Assembly: GCA_005281725.1 (NCBI GenBank)
Contig: SSBO01000003.1
Location: 2,965,824-3,029,823, forward strand
DNA length: 64,000 nucleotides
Direction: 5' to 3'
Source of the DNA: Wuchereria bancrofti
Lineage: Eukaryota; Nematoda; Chromadorea; Rhabditida; Onchocercidae
In this document: positions 49,550 to 62,090 of the stretch, piece after piece
Layout: every line of letters starts with the position of its first letter
How positions within the stretch are numbered: the stretch's first letter is position 1
The notes under the pieces: generated by a model
What the model saw: only the letters and a program-made list of their open reading frames with translations
Told to the model about the DNA's origin: nothing
The model's database searches: none
Made by a program: the position numbers and the translations under genes

Positions 49550-49746
49550 ACCTTAACCGTCCATTATCGAACATTCTCTTAAAGGACAGGAGAGAATAAC
49601 AAAAACAAATTTCTTTATCAGTGATTCATATCTAACTGAAATTAGACATATTCTGGTTCCGACATCTTTTGATTTAATTTAATATGAAACACTGATAAAG
49701 GAATTTGTCCTCAGTATCCTTTGTCCTTTAGAAGAAGATTCTAATC
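49550..49746. repeat. Imperfect foldback element (inverted repeat, about 60-80 bp arms)
   Basis: The left arm (about 49570-49630, with AAAGGACA, ACAAATTTCTTTATCAGTG and TTCAT) pairs with the reverse complement of the right arm (about 49683-49740, ATGAAACACTGATAAAGGAA then TTTGTCC and GTCCTTTAG). The loop is about 53 bp. It could be a MITE relic or a structured transcript. Confidence 0.6.
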
Positions 49747-50696
49747 AACTGTTAACTGAACAAATTATGCAGTACAAAAGCCTTATCAACCTTTCTCTCT
49801 CTCTCTCCCTTATATTTCTTATCAATTTCTAAAGAGGAAAAAAATTTTTTTTGAAAGAGAGAGGCAATGAACCGATAAACACTTAATGTCAATATTTCAA
49901 CATGCACTATTATTTTATAGATGAAAATGTTTTCCATTAAAAAAAAAGAAAGAAAAGAGCAAAAAAAGCTCAAAAATTTTATTTATAAGTAAAATTTTCA
50001 TCTCATAAATCAACCCTTAACAGGAAATTTTAAAAAATTTAAGAATAATTGAATGGAAATAAAATAAAGGAAAATAAATCTCATATTCAATGGAATATAT
50101 ATAACAATTGTCAGGTCATTAAAATCATTGCAACAAATTAAATTCTTAAATCTTAAATTTCATTTGAATTTTATGTTGAAAATTTTTAAATTTGAATAAT
50201 AAAATTGGTTTTTTTTCTCTTTCATGAGAATTTTCTAATTTTATACAACTAATATAATGGAATATTTGATGAGAAAGTTACAATAAAATAATCAAACAAT
50301 TTCAAAATATTATTTTTTATATTATTTGTAAAATTTAAATCTTAAATAATAAATTTAAAAAAGATTAGTTAATCAAAAATTTCTATAATCAAACATTTAG
50401 CATCCTTTCAATAATTTTCAACATTTTCCTACCAATAATTTATGAATGATCTTTTTAATTTCCTTCATATTAATTACATCGATAAGAAATTCTAGGAAAA
50501 TTTAATCTGAAAATGTTTAAAAAAAATGCTTGGAGCAACTTGCGAAACGTACGTTACGCTTAAATATCAATATACGACATGTAGTATTTATAATATTGAC
50601 CTAACTGATAATTGTTTTGTTTTTTTCGTTTTTTTTTCTTTCTCTGAAAATTAAGATTGTTCGTTTGCATACTACTACGTTGCAATAATTACAATA

Positions 50697-50760
50697 TTAC
50701 GTGAAGATTGAATAATATAGCGTTACGTAAAAAATCAAGTGAGGTAACGTTACGTGAAAA
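50697..50760. promoter_or_regulatory. Three TTACGT motifs at 26-27 bp spacing
   Basis: TTACGTGA at 50697, the palindrome TTACGTAA at 50723 and TTACGTGA at 50750. TTACGTAA is the consensus of PAR/CES-2-type bZIP factors. A further ACGTACGTTACG lies near 50547. A regulatory role is inference. Confidence 0.3.
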
Positions 50761-53114
50761 AATTTAATAAAATACTCGTTCTATGAGTAAAGATAAGAAG
50801 TTTTTTCGTTTTTCGTTTTTTTTCTTTTCATTTCTTTCTACCATAATTCAACTTTGTCAAATAAACAAAGTGAAATGAGAGTAAATGATTTAAATGGAAA
50901 GATTAAAAGAAAAACGAAATGTGACAGAAAAAATAACATGAATAAGGCAAAATCAGAAATGAATTGAAAACAATAATAATTAATTAATCAATGATTGAAA
51001 ACCAAATAGAACAGAAGTATTTTTGTTTTTTGAATTAAATTTAGCACAAAAAAAAATGGCAAATTAAGAATATTTAACAAAATCGACAAATGGACAAAAA
51101 AAAAAGAAATGAACGAAAATGTTTGTAAATAAAAAATATTCATTTTTCTAAAACGAATGCTGTCTGTTAAAAATTGAATTTGCAAGAAAAATTTGACGAT
51201 TAACTCAATTCAAAGTTATAATAGCCATTTTAGCTTTTCATTTTCATTGCAATAACTCAAAATTCATATGTTACTCATTGCTTTATTCTTACAATTCATT
51301 AATTATTAATTACTTTGATAATTCATACTTTTATTAATGTTTATATCGATCAATTTTTAATTATAGTATATAGCAAATGAATGTTTCCTGATTTGCTACT
51401 AAAAAATAAAAAACGAAAGCGAAAGTGAAAATTGAAAATGTACTATTGAGACAAAGTGTAGCAGAAATGAGAAAGCCTAGTACGAGCTTAGGCTATGTTA
51501 AAAGCGAAGCAAAAAGAGAAAATAAAAATTGGGAGACTAAGAAAAGGAAAAAAAAAGGGAGAAAAAAACTTCCAAATGACGACTAATATGATGAAAAATG
51601 AAAATGAAATTTTGTTGAGGGAAAGAGCGGAAATGTCTATGTCGTTTTTCAAAGGGACAAGAATTCCAATTTCAAAATTATTCAAATTCACTTTTTTCAT
51701 TTCAGATTAAAACCGTCATTTCAATTCATTTCCCCAATTTCAAATTAATTGTTTGACTAGATGAGCAGTATAATATTTCAACTCATTTTTATCCAAAAAC
51801 TTATCTTCGTCAAATTTTAAATTGATTATAATTTGAATTAAGCTAGCTAGAGATGCAATTAATTTCTGCATTCGGCAGCTAAATAAACAAATTAAATCAA
51901 ATAAAATGAACAAGATGATAAAACTATCACGTGTAAATAAATTTAGGTTAAAAAAAGGAAACTAATTAGGTTTGATTTCTATAAATTGTTAAACTTTTTA
52001 AACTTCTGAATAATTATGAAAGATTAAAAAATGTTCCAATTTTCATATTTTTTTCTTGTAAATCAGTTGACGACATATGCGCACAAAATAGAAACAGTAA
52101 ATTGGAAATTAGCTTGATTGGAGTATTTAAAGAAAAAGCACACAATGCGATAGTTCCATTCTCGCTTTTATCACTTCTCATAATTGTTTTCAAATTTTTA
52201 TTGCGTGCTGATATATTCAGCTTGTACAAATGATAACAGCAAGCAACGGCGGTGATATCATTCAGTTTTCTGAAAGATTAGGCGCAAAATTATTCGTATA
52301 AAACCATTATTTTTTCAGTGATATAATTATTGAACTGATATCATCGAAATAAATATCAGTCACGTGATGAAACAACGTAATATTTGTAATTAATTAAATA
52401 ATTGGAAATTATTAATGATACAAGAATTTTCCAAAACATTGATTAAATTTCCATTGCATTAATTGTAATGATATCTTCAAATTAATCAAATCATACATCG
52501 ATCTTTCATGTTTACGCGATTTGCCATTTGCAATGTTATTTCTGCATTGCAAAAAAAAAAACACGTAACGCACACATTAAACGCAAGAAAACCGTGTATT
52601 AATATTATATATTATAAAATTCACTTAAATATTAGTTTAAAATTCTAAATAATTTAAAATTTTCAACAGCTATAAATCCTACAATGTTTACAATATTTTT
52701 TCCATTCTTTGATATTTCACAAAAATCTTTTCATCGTAATCGGCTCAAATTTTATTTAGGAAAATGAAGTGAGAATAAAATCATTGATAAATATTTGAAA
52801 TATTTGAGTGCCATTCTTAAATTAGTACTAAATTTTATCATTTTGAAAATTTTTATTTTCATGAATAGTTCTATTTCAAGCATTGCAGACTGTCACAGTA
52901 ACTTTGTCAATTAAATTAAAATTTATCAATTAAAATGTAAATTTTTATTCTAATCAATTTTTTCGCCATTTGAAACATTCGTTCGGTTCATATTCAATTC
53001 TAATAATTTGAAATATAAAAGAAAGAATTTTCAAGCATTTATATAAAAGTTTATTTATCCAATCATTGTTTCATCAAAGCTAACGGTTGAACGGTTTGCT
53101 TAAATACATTTCAA

Positions 53115-56100
53115 ATGTGGAAGCTATTATTTCACTTGGCAATTTTTTTATTTCTTCATCGGAAATCAACTGTTAGCTTTTTCTCTCTCTTAAGTGATCG
53201 ATGTTTTATTCAATAATTCCTTTTTTTTTATAAAAAAATTAAATTTTTCTTGTCAAATTTTTGTGTATTTTCACTAAAAGTGAAAAAAAGAATTGTTGAA
53301 TAAATCTTTCCATCCAAATTGTGAAAATTTTAAAAATGACAAAATAAAATGTATGAAAAGGTTTGCTGTAGTAATGATCAATAGATTAGATTTAAAGTAA
53401 ATCGCACAAGTGTGTAAATTTTGAAAAAGTTTTATCACTTCTGCAAAATGAACAGAAAATATTAGAGCAATGAGAAAGTATAACCTTTTTGATTGAATCT
53501 TTTATCATTTCAAATTTAAGTTAGAACTCATTATTAGGCGTATTATATAAAGGAATTGCAATTACATTCATTTTATGATGCAAAAGTTAAAATTAGAAAT
53601 TAATTTTTGATTTAATATTTATAAATTATTTGAACAAAATTATTTTGTTTTAAAAGTTTTGTTAAAGGTTAAATTCATTTACAATTTGCTTTTATTGTTA
53701 TATTTGTAGCCTTTGCGCAAATTTCCTTTGTTTGTATAAATAATTAATTCAATTTTTGTTGAAATTTTTACAACACCTAAATAAAATAATCAGTTTAATT
53801 AAATGATCGAAATGTATAATAAAATTATGTGATAAACTTCATTCAGCTTTTTCAACGAATGTTTTTACTTTTTTTTTTGCAAGAAAAAAAGAGTATTTTA
53901 ATATTTTTCAGCAAAAAGAAAAAGAAAAAGAAATGCCAAAAACTAAATGTTATAGACCGGGAACATTGTCAGTTTACACTAAGTAATGCATTTATAAAAT
54001 CATACATTTATTGATAATTAAATTCTTTAATTGATAATGATAAATTCAGTTTGATAAATTCTTCAAAATTGTTAACATTTAGGAAATTTCCAGCTATGTG
54101 TATTTATGGTATAGAAGTTACGCAAGGGTTTGACTATGACCTATACTATAATGATCCGATAATAGATGCTAATATGACAGAGCATTTTGATGAAGCCGGA
54201 ATGGATTTATGTCAATATGTGCGACTAGTAGGTGCTAATGTTCGTGATCCATTTCAGGAAATAGTCATTCCGGCAAGTCTTTTTCATTTCCCTCTTTATT
54301 AGCTTAAATTATTACAAGTTTTCCATTTTTTCTTCTTTTTTTTGTGTAAAAATTAACATTAAATATTGGTAAAAATTGTTTTGAAATTGTCAATTTTTTC
54401 CATTTCCAATTGTAATATTTTTTTGGTTTTTTTTTTCGATAACATATCTAATTAATTAATTAATTGATTATCATATAGTGATTTTTGTTGCATTGTTGAT
54501 GAGATGAGAGATATGATTAATTATAATCAATCAATGAAAATATTGAAGTAAATTACAGATTAATGATAAACATTTCATTGATGTGTTTATAACTTGCTGT
54601 AATAAATGTCAACGTGATGAAGAAAATTGGCGCATTTATTTAAAGTCACAATTTCTCGCTCATCGGTATTCGATCATTGAAACGATCAGTAAATATCATG
54701 GTTATGAATTAACAGGACGTTTAAGTAAATTGAATTTTCCATCACTTTGTATAACAGAAGATTATCGAGAAGTAAGTTATTTTGAAAATGAAAATTTTAA
54801 TTTTACTTTTAAAATAATGACTGTAAATTAAATAAACAAATATAAACAATAAATTTTTAAATATATTATAAATCTTTAAATATGTTAGTCAAATGTTCAC
54901 TTATTATAATTTTTTCCTTCTCTTTTTTGCATTCTAAATGTTTTAATGCAAAGTTAACTTTAAAGCCATCTATTTTTGCTATAGATAGCAGTAACCGGAA
55001 ATAATAATGTATGCTTTACATATGGTAAACAAAATTTTATCAATCCACTCGCTGGTGAAAAATATCCAACAGTGTTTAAAAATTTGCTAAAAATGGGACA
55101 ATATAATGCAACTGTTGCTGAAAAATATTCATTGGGACTATATTGTAAAATGAATTATGCTCATTTAGCTAATGTTAGCATAATTTTTAATTTCATTTTT
55201 TGTTTTCTTTTTGCATTAAAATTTAAAATAATTTGTTTTTTTTGATGGAATCATTTGCTAATATTGGATAAATCATAAATCTATTGTGCTTGAGATAACT
55301 GGAGAAAAAAAGATGAAAAAAGGAAGCATTATACTATTATTATAGTCAATTTAGTTTTGTCTAATTATCATTCAAAACAAACACATTTAATAAAGCAAAA
55401 TTAAATTTAGAATTTTAATTTTTCTAAATGAATTATTGTAAATGAAGAAATAATCAGTCCTTCATCATTTCATTACCTTCAATAGATTGAAATTAGAATT
55501 TTTTAGGCTGCAGATTTATGTTCATTCAATTTGTTTCGACATAATTTCGAATATTTCTGTTGTTGTTATGGTTTTATTTTGAGAGATTGTCAAAGTATGT
55601 TTAATTGCTTTTTATTCTTTAATTTACATACTATTATTATTTTTTAATTGTTATTATTCTTTTTTATGTACAATTCATCATTCTTTTAATCATTTTTTCC
55701 TCTTTAGTTGCTGAATTTGATAACATTCAACAGCCTTGTCGTTTACTTATTTATGCATATATATAACAAGTATTTTATGAATTGAGTGAAAATTGGTTTC
55801 TTGATATTAGTTTTTTCATTTATTATTAAAAATTATTATTAATGAAGCAAAAGTAGTATTATGATATCATCATAGAATATTCAATTTTATTTCAAATATT
55901 TTGCAATAAAAAAATAAAAAAAATCAGTCAGTGATTACAAACTTGATTTCTTAATATTAGGTATTTCATTTATTATTAAGTTCATTCACATATTATTAAT
56001 GTCAATTTCATCATTTACAGAAGCAGCGGCGGTTTTATTTCGCGCGTATGAAGCAAAAAATAATGATTTATTTTGTGTAACGCATGGAAAAAAAATTGAA

Positions 56101-59100
56101 CTGGATGTGTATAATTTTTACCAAATTTTATTTTTGATCAAAGAATTTATCTGAAAAATTATTTGTGATAGTTTAGCAAATTAATTTAACATAATTTAGG
56201 AAATAATATATTAATACATCACTACTTCTTACTATTTCCCTTTTGAAATGATGCACAAGAAGATAAGAAATAAGAAAAATCACTAAGTAATTGGATTAAA
56301 ACAAAATTAAAATAAATTCTTGTGAATGCCGTCTCCTTTTTTCTTACAAAAATTATTGTTTTAATCTAATAACTTTATTCGTATGCAAATACTACTCATT
56401 TTTAAATATATTTATATAATGATAAGCAAGAATTGTTTTGCATCATAATGACCAATAACAATGAAGGGATATAATTTAAAAATTACATTACGTAACAGGA
56501 AAAAATATGATATATGAAAAATACATAAGAAATACAGTATGAGAAAAAATACAGTATATGATGAATACAGTGCGCAAAAAATACAGTATGTACCAAAATT
56601 GCAGAGATAAAGAGAAGAAAAGAATAATTTTAAAGACGACCGTAGGAAATATGCTATATATTATGGATGAATCGAATAAACGTGGGGTAATTGATTATAT
56701 TCTACTCTGTAATTGATAAGCTTATTTTTTAAATGCCTTATCAATAAGCTCATAGGCTATATAATTTCTGAACTTAACATAGTTATGTCTAAGTTTAATT
56801 TTTTGTTTTAAATCTTTTAATACTTATTATGGGACCTATTATATGATATATTATGAGAAAATTTCTGTAATTTTTTTAATAAGAAAGGATTTTGATACTA
56901 TTGTCGGATTTTTACGTGAAAAGATAAATTGGTAAAAGTAAGAAGCAAGGTTATTTTAACACAAAAAGCAATTAATTAATTAATTAGATCATACATTTTT
57001 TTATAATTATCATTTGTAGTACTGCTATATGCGTTTGACACCAGATAATGACATTAAATTTGGCATTGAGGAAGTTATGTGCCTGAAATCGGGCCTTTTA
57101 GATATTCACCTTCGGCCAATAATCAGAACATATTGTTCTTCAGCTAGAGGTGAATATTAATTTACAATTTTAAATCTTAAATTTGTCATTCATAGTAATT
57201 CAAAATTTAAATAGCAATTGTGCGCAGTAATTTGTAGCAAGAATTTACTCTAATTAAGATGGAGTGTGGTATGTGGAAACTTTTTATGAAGAAAGTGATA
57301 AGTTAGAAATTTGTTAGTAAAATAGTTTAAGTGAAAAGTGATTGACTCAGCGGATGATAACAGATGTATAAGAAATATTACCTGGTAATTATAAACATGT
57401 GATATCAAAACGAGTAAATTCTACATTTCATTAGGAATTAGGAAAATTTTAATTAATTTATTAATATTATTTTAAAGATTATCATGATTATTGTCCTTTC
57501 ATAACTCCTAATGTGACCGAAACGAACGACATAGTATGTTGTTGTAATCATCAACATTTTTGCAACTACAATGTAAGTTTCCTTCGTTATAGATTTGCAA
57601 TTCATTTTAACCGAATTTTTTTTTTCTAATTTTCATTAGTAAATTTGTCCAAAAATAGAGAGAAAGGAAGCAAAAAATTAAACTAATCTTAAGCCAAAAT
57701 TATTTTAGCTAAAACCAAAAAACAATCCATAAAATAGATTTAGAATTTCTTATCACTTAGCTAATGTTAAATTTATTTTCTGTTTCGTTCTTTTTTTCTC
57801 TGTATAATTATTTAGTTATTATTTTTTTGATAAATTTTCAGCCTGATATACATGTAAAATTAAGCAATAAAAATGACACTGATCCAAAATGCTTCTATAA
57901 CGATAGATATCAGTATTTATTCAATCAGTATTACGTCAATTCAACGCATAATGACGTGTGCTTATTGCATTTTATTGATAGTAGTACAATAAATGATGTT
58001 AGTATAAATAGCAGCAAAAATGGTTCAATTTTTCACTCATATCCAGGTGAATATTTCAATCATTTCTAATACATTTATATATATATAAATAATTAATTGC
58101 ATATTAATAATATGTGCAAATGATAATTGGAAATTCATTTAGGAAATGGATTTTATCCGATTGATTTTTCATATACTTTCCTGGAAAATAATACTTGTAC
58201 ATATGTGGAAGTAGAAGTATGACAAAATCCATTTTCTAATTAAACTATTATTTGATATCTTTAATCATATCACGGCAATATAATATTTGGCCATTTAAAA
58301 CTAATAATATTTACTGTTAGATACTTTGTAACTAATTACAATACAAATAAATGTAAGATATGCTAACTTATAAATGTGAATTCATGATTGATCAGTGAAT
58401 AAAACAAACTTCATTAAGCTATTTCATGCAATTTATTAAACAAAAATATATAATTTACTAATAATTAATAATAAATGAAAGAAATACTAAAAATTTATAG
58501 ATGAAAAATTTTTCCTTTTTTACAGATTAGTACAGTTACTATTGGACAATCCACTCATTGTTTTAAGAGAAACTTTAATACAAACTATATGCCATTGAAA
58601 GTATTCGCGTGTAGTTGTAGTCTACGAACGGATGGCAATCATTGTGATCGAAAATTGGAAACAGAAATTGCAAATCGTGCAGAGCGATTTGTTTCTTTCA
58701 TTTAATTTATTTGAAGCAATTTTATTTTAATTATTAAACTTTCCTATATAGCATTCAATTCTGTCATTGCATATATTATTGTAGTATTAATAAAGGAAAT
58801 TTATAAATGAATAAATAATTTTAATTGATAATAATAGTTTATAAAAAAAAAAATTGAATTTATAGCCAAATGAATCATTGACAAAATGTATTGAATATGA
58901 AGCAATGGGAGCAGAAGTGCAAAAAAATGAATTGGTATATGTGCGCCATACTTCTTATTGCTTCATTCAAGTATCTCCAATAATAGATATGAAATCTGGT
59001 TGGTTATCAAATGCAATAATATGTCAAAAAATAATTAAACTATTTCATTATTAATCTAATTTCTTAAAATTAAGCAGTTTAAGCATACAGAACAACAAAA

Positions 59101-61902
59101 TAATAAATAAATTGTTGATAATTACTTTCATTTTTTCTAATTTTTTTTTTTTTGAGGTTTACGATTACGTATCGTAGGAAATGGTTTGACACGACAAATA
59201 GCAGCAGAAAGTAAAAGAACTTTCAATCATATCGCATTTTCAATGTATAATTTGTAAGTTACTAATCCTTTTCATTATTATCAGAACTTTTACATCTCAT
59301 TATGAGTGCTTAAATTTAATGATTTCTGCATAAAATTCACTTCTCATTAATTTTATCTCATCAAATTAATTGAAAAGAAAAAAAATAAGAAATGAAATTT
59401 CTGAATATTTTTGAGAATTGAATCATTCTAATGCCTTGTTCAAAATTCAATTTTCTTGAATAATTTGCATAATTTTCATGAGTGGAATCGAAATGCAATT
59501 TTGCAAAAATTATTTCACTGATGAATTTTTTGCTGCTGCTGCATGTTTTTGTCGTACCTACGACAATAGCGCACCTGCATGTAACAATGATCCAAAGATG
59601 GTATCAATGGCTACAAGAATACTAGTATCAGAGGGAGCTAATCATTATGTATAATTCACTTTTTGTTTAATACTCAAATTAAACTACTTAATTCATTTTT
59701 TATATACTATATTCATATTTAATAAATCATTGAATATATTTATAACAAATAATTAATTTGATTATTTAGTTATTCAGTTTTATGTTATGTTCTGAATAAC
59801 TATACAATTAGATATATTTTAAAAGAAAATTAAAGTTTAAAATTATTTCATTTATTACAATTAGTTATCAATGATACAAAAATTTCCTTTTTTTCAACAA
59901 ATGGTATAAATCATTTGAATTGTGAAAAAAAATTTTTTTTTTTGCAGTCACGTTTTGTATTTCGTCATGTATTGAATACAGCTGGAAATTTATGGTGTTT
60001 CTCGAGTCCATTTTATGCAAAAATCTATTTTGATCGTTAGTTTAATTAATAATTTTATTTATGAAATAATATACACATATAATTGCAACATTGATAAATG
60101 ACGACGAGAATACTTCAAAATCTGACTATTTTTTTTTAAAAAGAAAAGTAAACAAACTAATTATATTATTAATATCCAAATAATTAGGTGATGAAATACT
60201 TGCTCGAGATTAAATATCTCCTAACCATGTCAGAGGACATTGAGAAGAGCCAAAATTTCAAAAAGTAGGGAAAAAAGTTAACTCACTAAATAAAAATGAA
60301 CAAAATCCCTTACATAATATACGGTACTCATAAAAAGAATACTGTCGCTAATATCCTCTAAAAATACATTTTGTACATAAAAAAGGAATATGAAAAAAGA
60401 TAAAAATTACAAATAAAAAAAGAATAAAGTTTTTTTTATATTTCTAAATAAAACAAAATCATTATAAACCTACAATATACTTAGGAATTCTGATTTTGCT
60501 ATATTCATTATATTAAAAATACAACCAAATAACTTGTAACCTTAAAAATTAGTTATCCATTGAAGTAATAATGAGGGATACTATACTAAAACATAATTAA
60601 TTGGTATTGCTTTATCGAACCATTTATTCATACAATTTCATAAACAATGAGACTTTTTGACTGGTGATAAATTCCTCTCGACTATAAGTAACATATCAAA
60701 AATTTAATACATCATAAAAGATAGTACAAATAAAATTAAAATAATTAAAAGGGTAATCAGTCGGATAATGACCTGTTCAAATAAATCAAAAAAAAGAAAA
60801 AATTCAAACAAAACGTATAACAAAAGAGTATAAAAGACCAAATTAAACTTGATAAAACAGAAATAAAACTAAATATCAAAATAAACTAAATATCAAAATA
60901 ACTTATTAGAAACAGAATGTAAAATAGTAAAAGCATCATTTTGGGTCAGTATAAGCTGGACAAGTAATAAAATCAGATTCAACAAAAAAATCATTAAATA
61001 AATTATAAATATGAAAAGAAAATGCATTAATTTTGAAACTGTTAAATTAAAAATTTTGTTTTGAAAGAGTGGAAATTTCGGCAACTGTTAAAAATTATTT
61101 CAGTCACTAATCATATCATAGAAATATAATATATCACTAGTTTGTTTCCTTTATAATATTTATTTAATTATAGCTATCTTTTTTTTGCAGGTAAAACAGA
61201 TAAATTTTATAGGAATTCGAAATGTGTTTCAGAACAGATCGAATTATTAAAAATTGAAAGAACTCATAGGCCAAAATCATTTGGTAAATATTTCATACCT
61301 TTTTATATCATCCAATTATTGCAAAAAATAATTAATTTATGTTGGAAATAAGTGATGGAGTGAAAATGGTTGATTATTTTGATTAATTGTAGTCTAACAA
61401 ATCAAATCATTGTGTTATATTTGTGCTTTATCTCAAATTACTATCACATAAATTCAAGCAAAATCAGTGAACATTTCTGTTTCGATTGAAATTTTTGCAA
61501 ATAAAAAAAAAAGGAAGAATTTTATTTTGCTTAAAATTATCATTAAAAAAGAGTACTAAAAAGTTTCAAAAAAAATTTAAGAGTTAAAAAAATTTGTTAA
61601 AAAATAAAAGATTAATTTTAATCTTTTATTGTGTTCTTTTTTCTGGTTTTTTTTTCTTAATAATTTCACAAAATACAATTTTTCTTTTCTTTTTTTTAGA
61701 TAATTCAATTTTTTGCGATTCAGTCTCATTCTTAGCTATTGAATTTGGATGTTTTGATTTGAACTGGGATGAAGAAAAAGAGTTGCAGATGTCACAGGGA
61801 ATTAATGTGATATGTTGTTGTAATAATGAAGTTGATTGTGATACTACTTCATATCAAATCCAACATTTAGTTTTTCATTTAAGAAAGACATTGAGTCTCT
61901 AA
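53115..61902 (+). CDS. Large secreted cysteine-rich protein with about six tandem modules, 19 exons
   Basis: Exons: 53115-53171, 53912-53982, 54083-54263, 54559-54771, 54985-55173, 55507-55594, 55708-55740, 56021-56106, 57020-57149, 57478-57572, 57842-58046, 58143-58216, 58526-58690, 58866-58998, 59157-59253, 59483-59648, 59948-60035, 61191-61283, 61700-61902. All phases agree: 2367 coding bases, about 788 residues. Exon 1 encodes a likely signal peptide (MWKLLFHLAIFLFLHRKST). The rest is a repeated cysteine pattern: an opening Cys, a second about 20-25 residues on, then a closing cluster. The clusters are TCCNKC, FCCCYGFILRDC, VCCCNHQHFC, ACSCSLRTDGNHC, ACFCRTYDNSAPAC and ICCCNNEVDC. Several N-x-S/T sites and no membrane segment after the signal suggest secretion. 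The closing cluster recalls Ly6 or activin-receptor ends but lacks the full pattern; I do not recognise the family. Weakest points are exon 1, the exon 3 donor (ATA|GTCATT), and the AAG/GAG acceptors of exons 10, 15 and 16. Confidence 0.8.
53912..54771 (+). other. Cysteine-rich gene, module 1 (exons 2-4)
   Basis: This module starts at TKCYRPGTLSVY, then AMCIYGIEV, DLCQYVRL and the cluster ITCCNKCQRDEENW, followed by a longer linker ending SLCITEDYRE. Exon 2 is read in phase 0 (QKEKEKEMPKTKC) because only that frame joins the GAAATTTCC acceptor of exon 3. The alternative, reading KKKKKKCQKL and joining a CTATGTG acceptor, is also open, so the N-terminus is uncertain. Confidence 0.6.
54985..55740 (+). 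other. Cysteine-rich gene, module 2 (exons 5-7)
   Basis: Module 2 runs from VCFTYGKQNF through GLYCKMNY and DLCSFNLF to FCCCYGFILRDC. Exon 7 is only 33 bases (55708-55740, phase 1 to phase 1, IAEFDNIQQPC) and supplies the opening cysteine of module 3. Confidence 0.75.
56021..57572 (+). other. Cysteine-rich gene, module 3 (exons 8-10)
   Basis: QAAAVLFRAYEAKNNDLFC follows the opening cysteine. Then come DYCYMRLTPD, EVMCLKSG, RTYCSSA, DYCPF and the cluster VCCCNHQHFCNYN. The 0.9-kb intron between exons 8 and 9 holds a short tandem repeat at 56521-56590. Confidence 0.78.
56521..56590. repeat. Degenerate tandem repeat of ATACAGTAT, about 16-bp period
   Basis: ATACAG(TAT) cores start at 56532, 56549, 56565 and 56581, with an ATACAT variant at 56521. 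It lies in the intron between exons 8 and 9. Confidence 0.6.
57842..58690 (+). other. Cysteine-rich gene, module 4 (exons 11-13)
   Basis: PKCFYNDRYQYL opens the module, followed by DVCLLHFI, NNTCTYVEVE, THCFKRNF and the cluster ACSCSLRTDGNHC. It has glycosylation sites (NST, NNT). Phases are 1, 0 and 0. Confidence 0.8.
58866..59648 (+). other. Cysteine-rich gene, module 5 (exons 14-16)
   Basis: TKCIEYEAMGAEV opens the module, then SYCFIQVS, MQFCKNYF and the cluster ACFCRTYDNSAPACNND. Exon 14 leaves at TCTG|GTTGGT and joins exon 15 in phase. Exons 15 and 16 both use GAG acceptors (TTTGAG, CATGAG). Confidence 0.7.
59948..61902 (+). other. Cysteine-rich gene, module 6 and C-terminus (exons 17-19)
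   Basis: LWCFSSPFYAKIYFD opens the module, then SKCVSEQIELL, FCDSVSFL, FGCFDLNWDEE and the cluster ICCCNNEVDCDTT. The protein ends RKTLSL without a hydrophobic tail, so no GPI signal is evident. The intron at 60036-61190 holds no recognised feature. Confidence 0.85.
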
Positions 61903-62077
61903 TTACTGTTATATTAATTAGCATATTATCAATCTTTTTTATCAGTGTTATCGTTTTTCTTTTATTCTAATTTTCTATACAATTTAAATTTTATTATTCA
62001 TATTATAAAAAAATATATTACTATGTTGTATTTCATGTATTTTTTGTTTATATTTGTTATTAATAGTAATGATAATT

Positions 62078-62090
62078 AATAAAAAATAAA
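62078..62090 (+). promoter_or_regulatory. Overlapping polyadenylation signals
   Basis: Two AATAAA hexamers close together downstream of the stop at 61902. Confidence 0.5.

Larger units (their letters stand above)
39190..53100. other. Large intergenic region upstream of patched and of the cysteine-rich gene
   Basis: This is the divergent space between patched (-) and the cysteine-rich gene (+), about 14 kb with no supported exon. It is rich in CT/GA microsatellites and poly(A)/(T). Possible regulatory structures are listed separately: ACGT-core repeats at 40047-40183 and 50697-50760, the 28-bp-period array at 49275-49541, and a foldback repeat at 49550-49746. Frames such as 41632-41978 and 51495-51710 are low-complexity artefacts. 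Confidence 0.5.
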
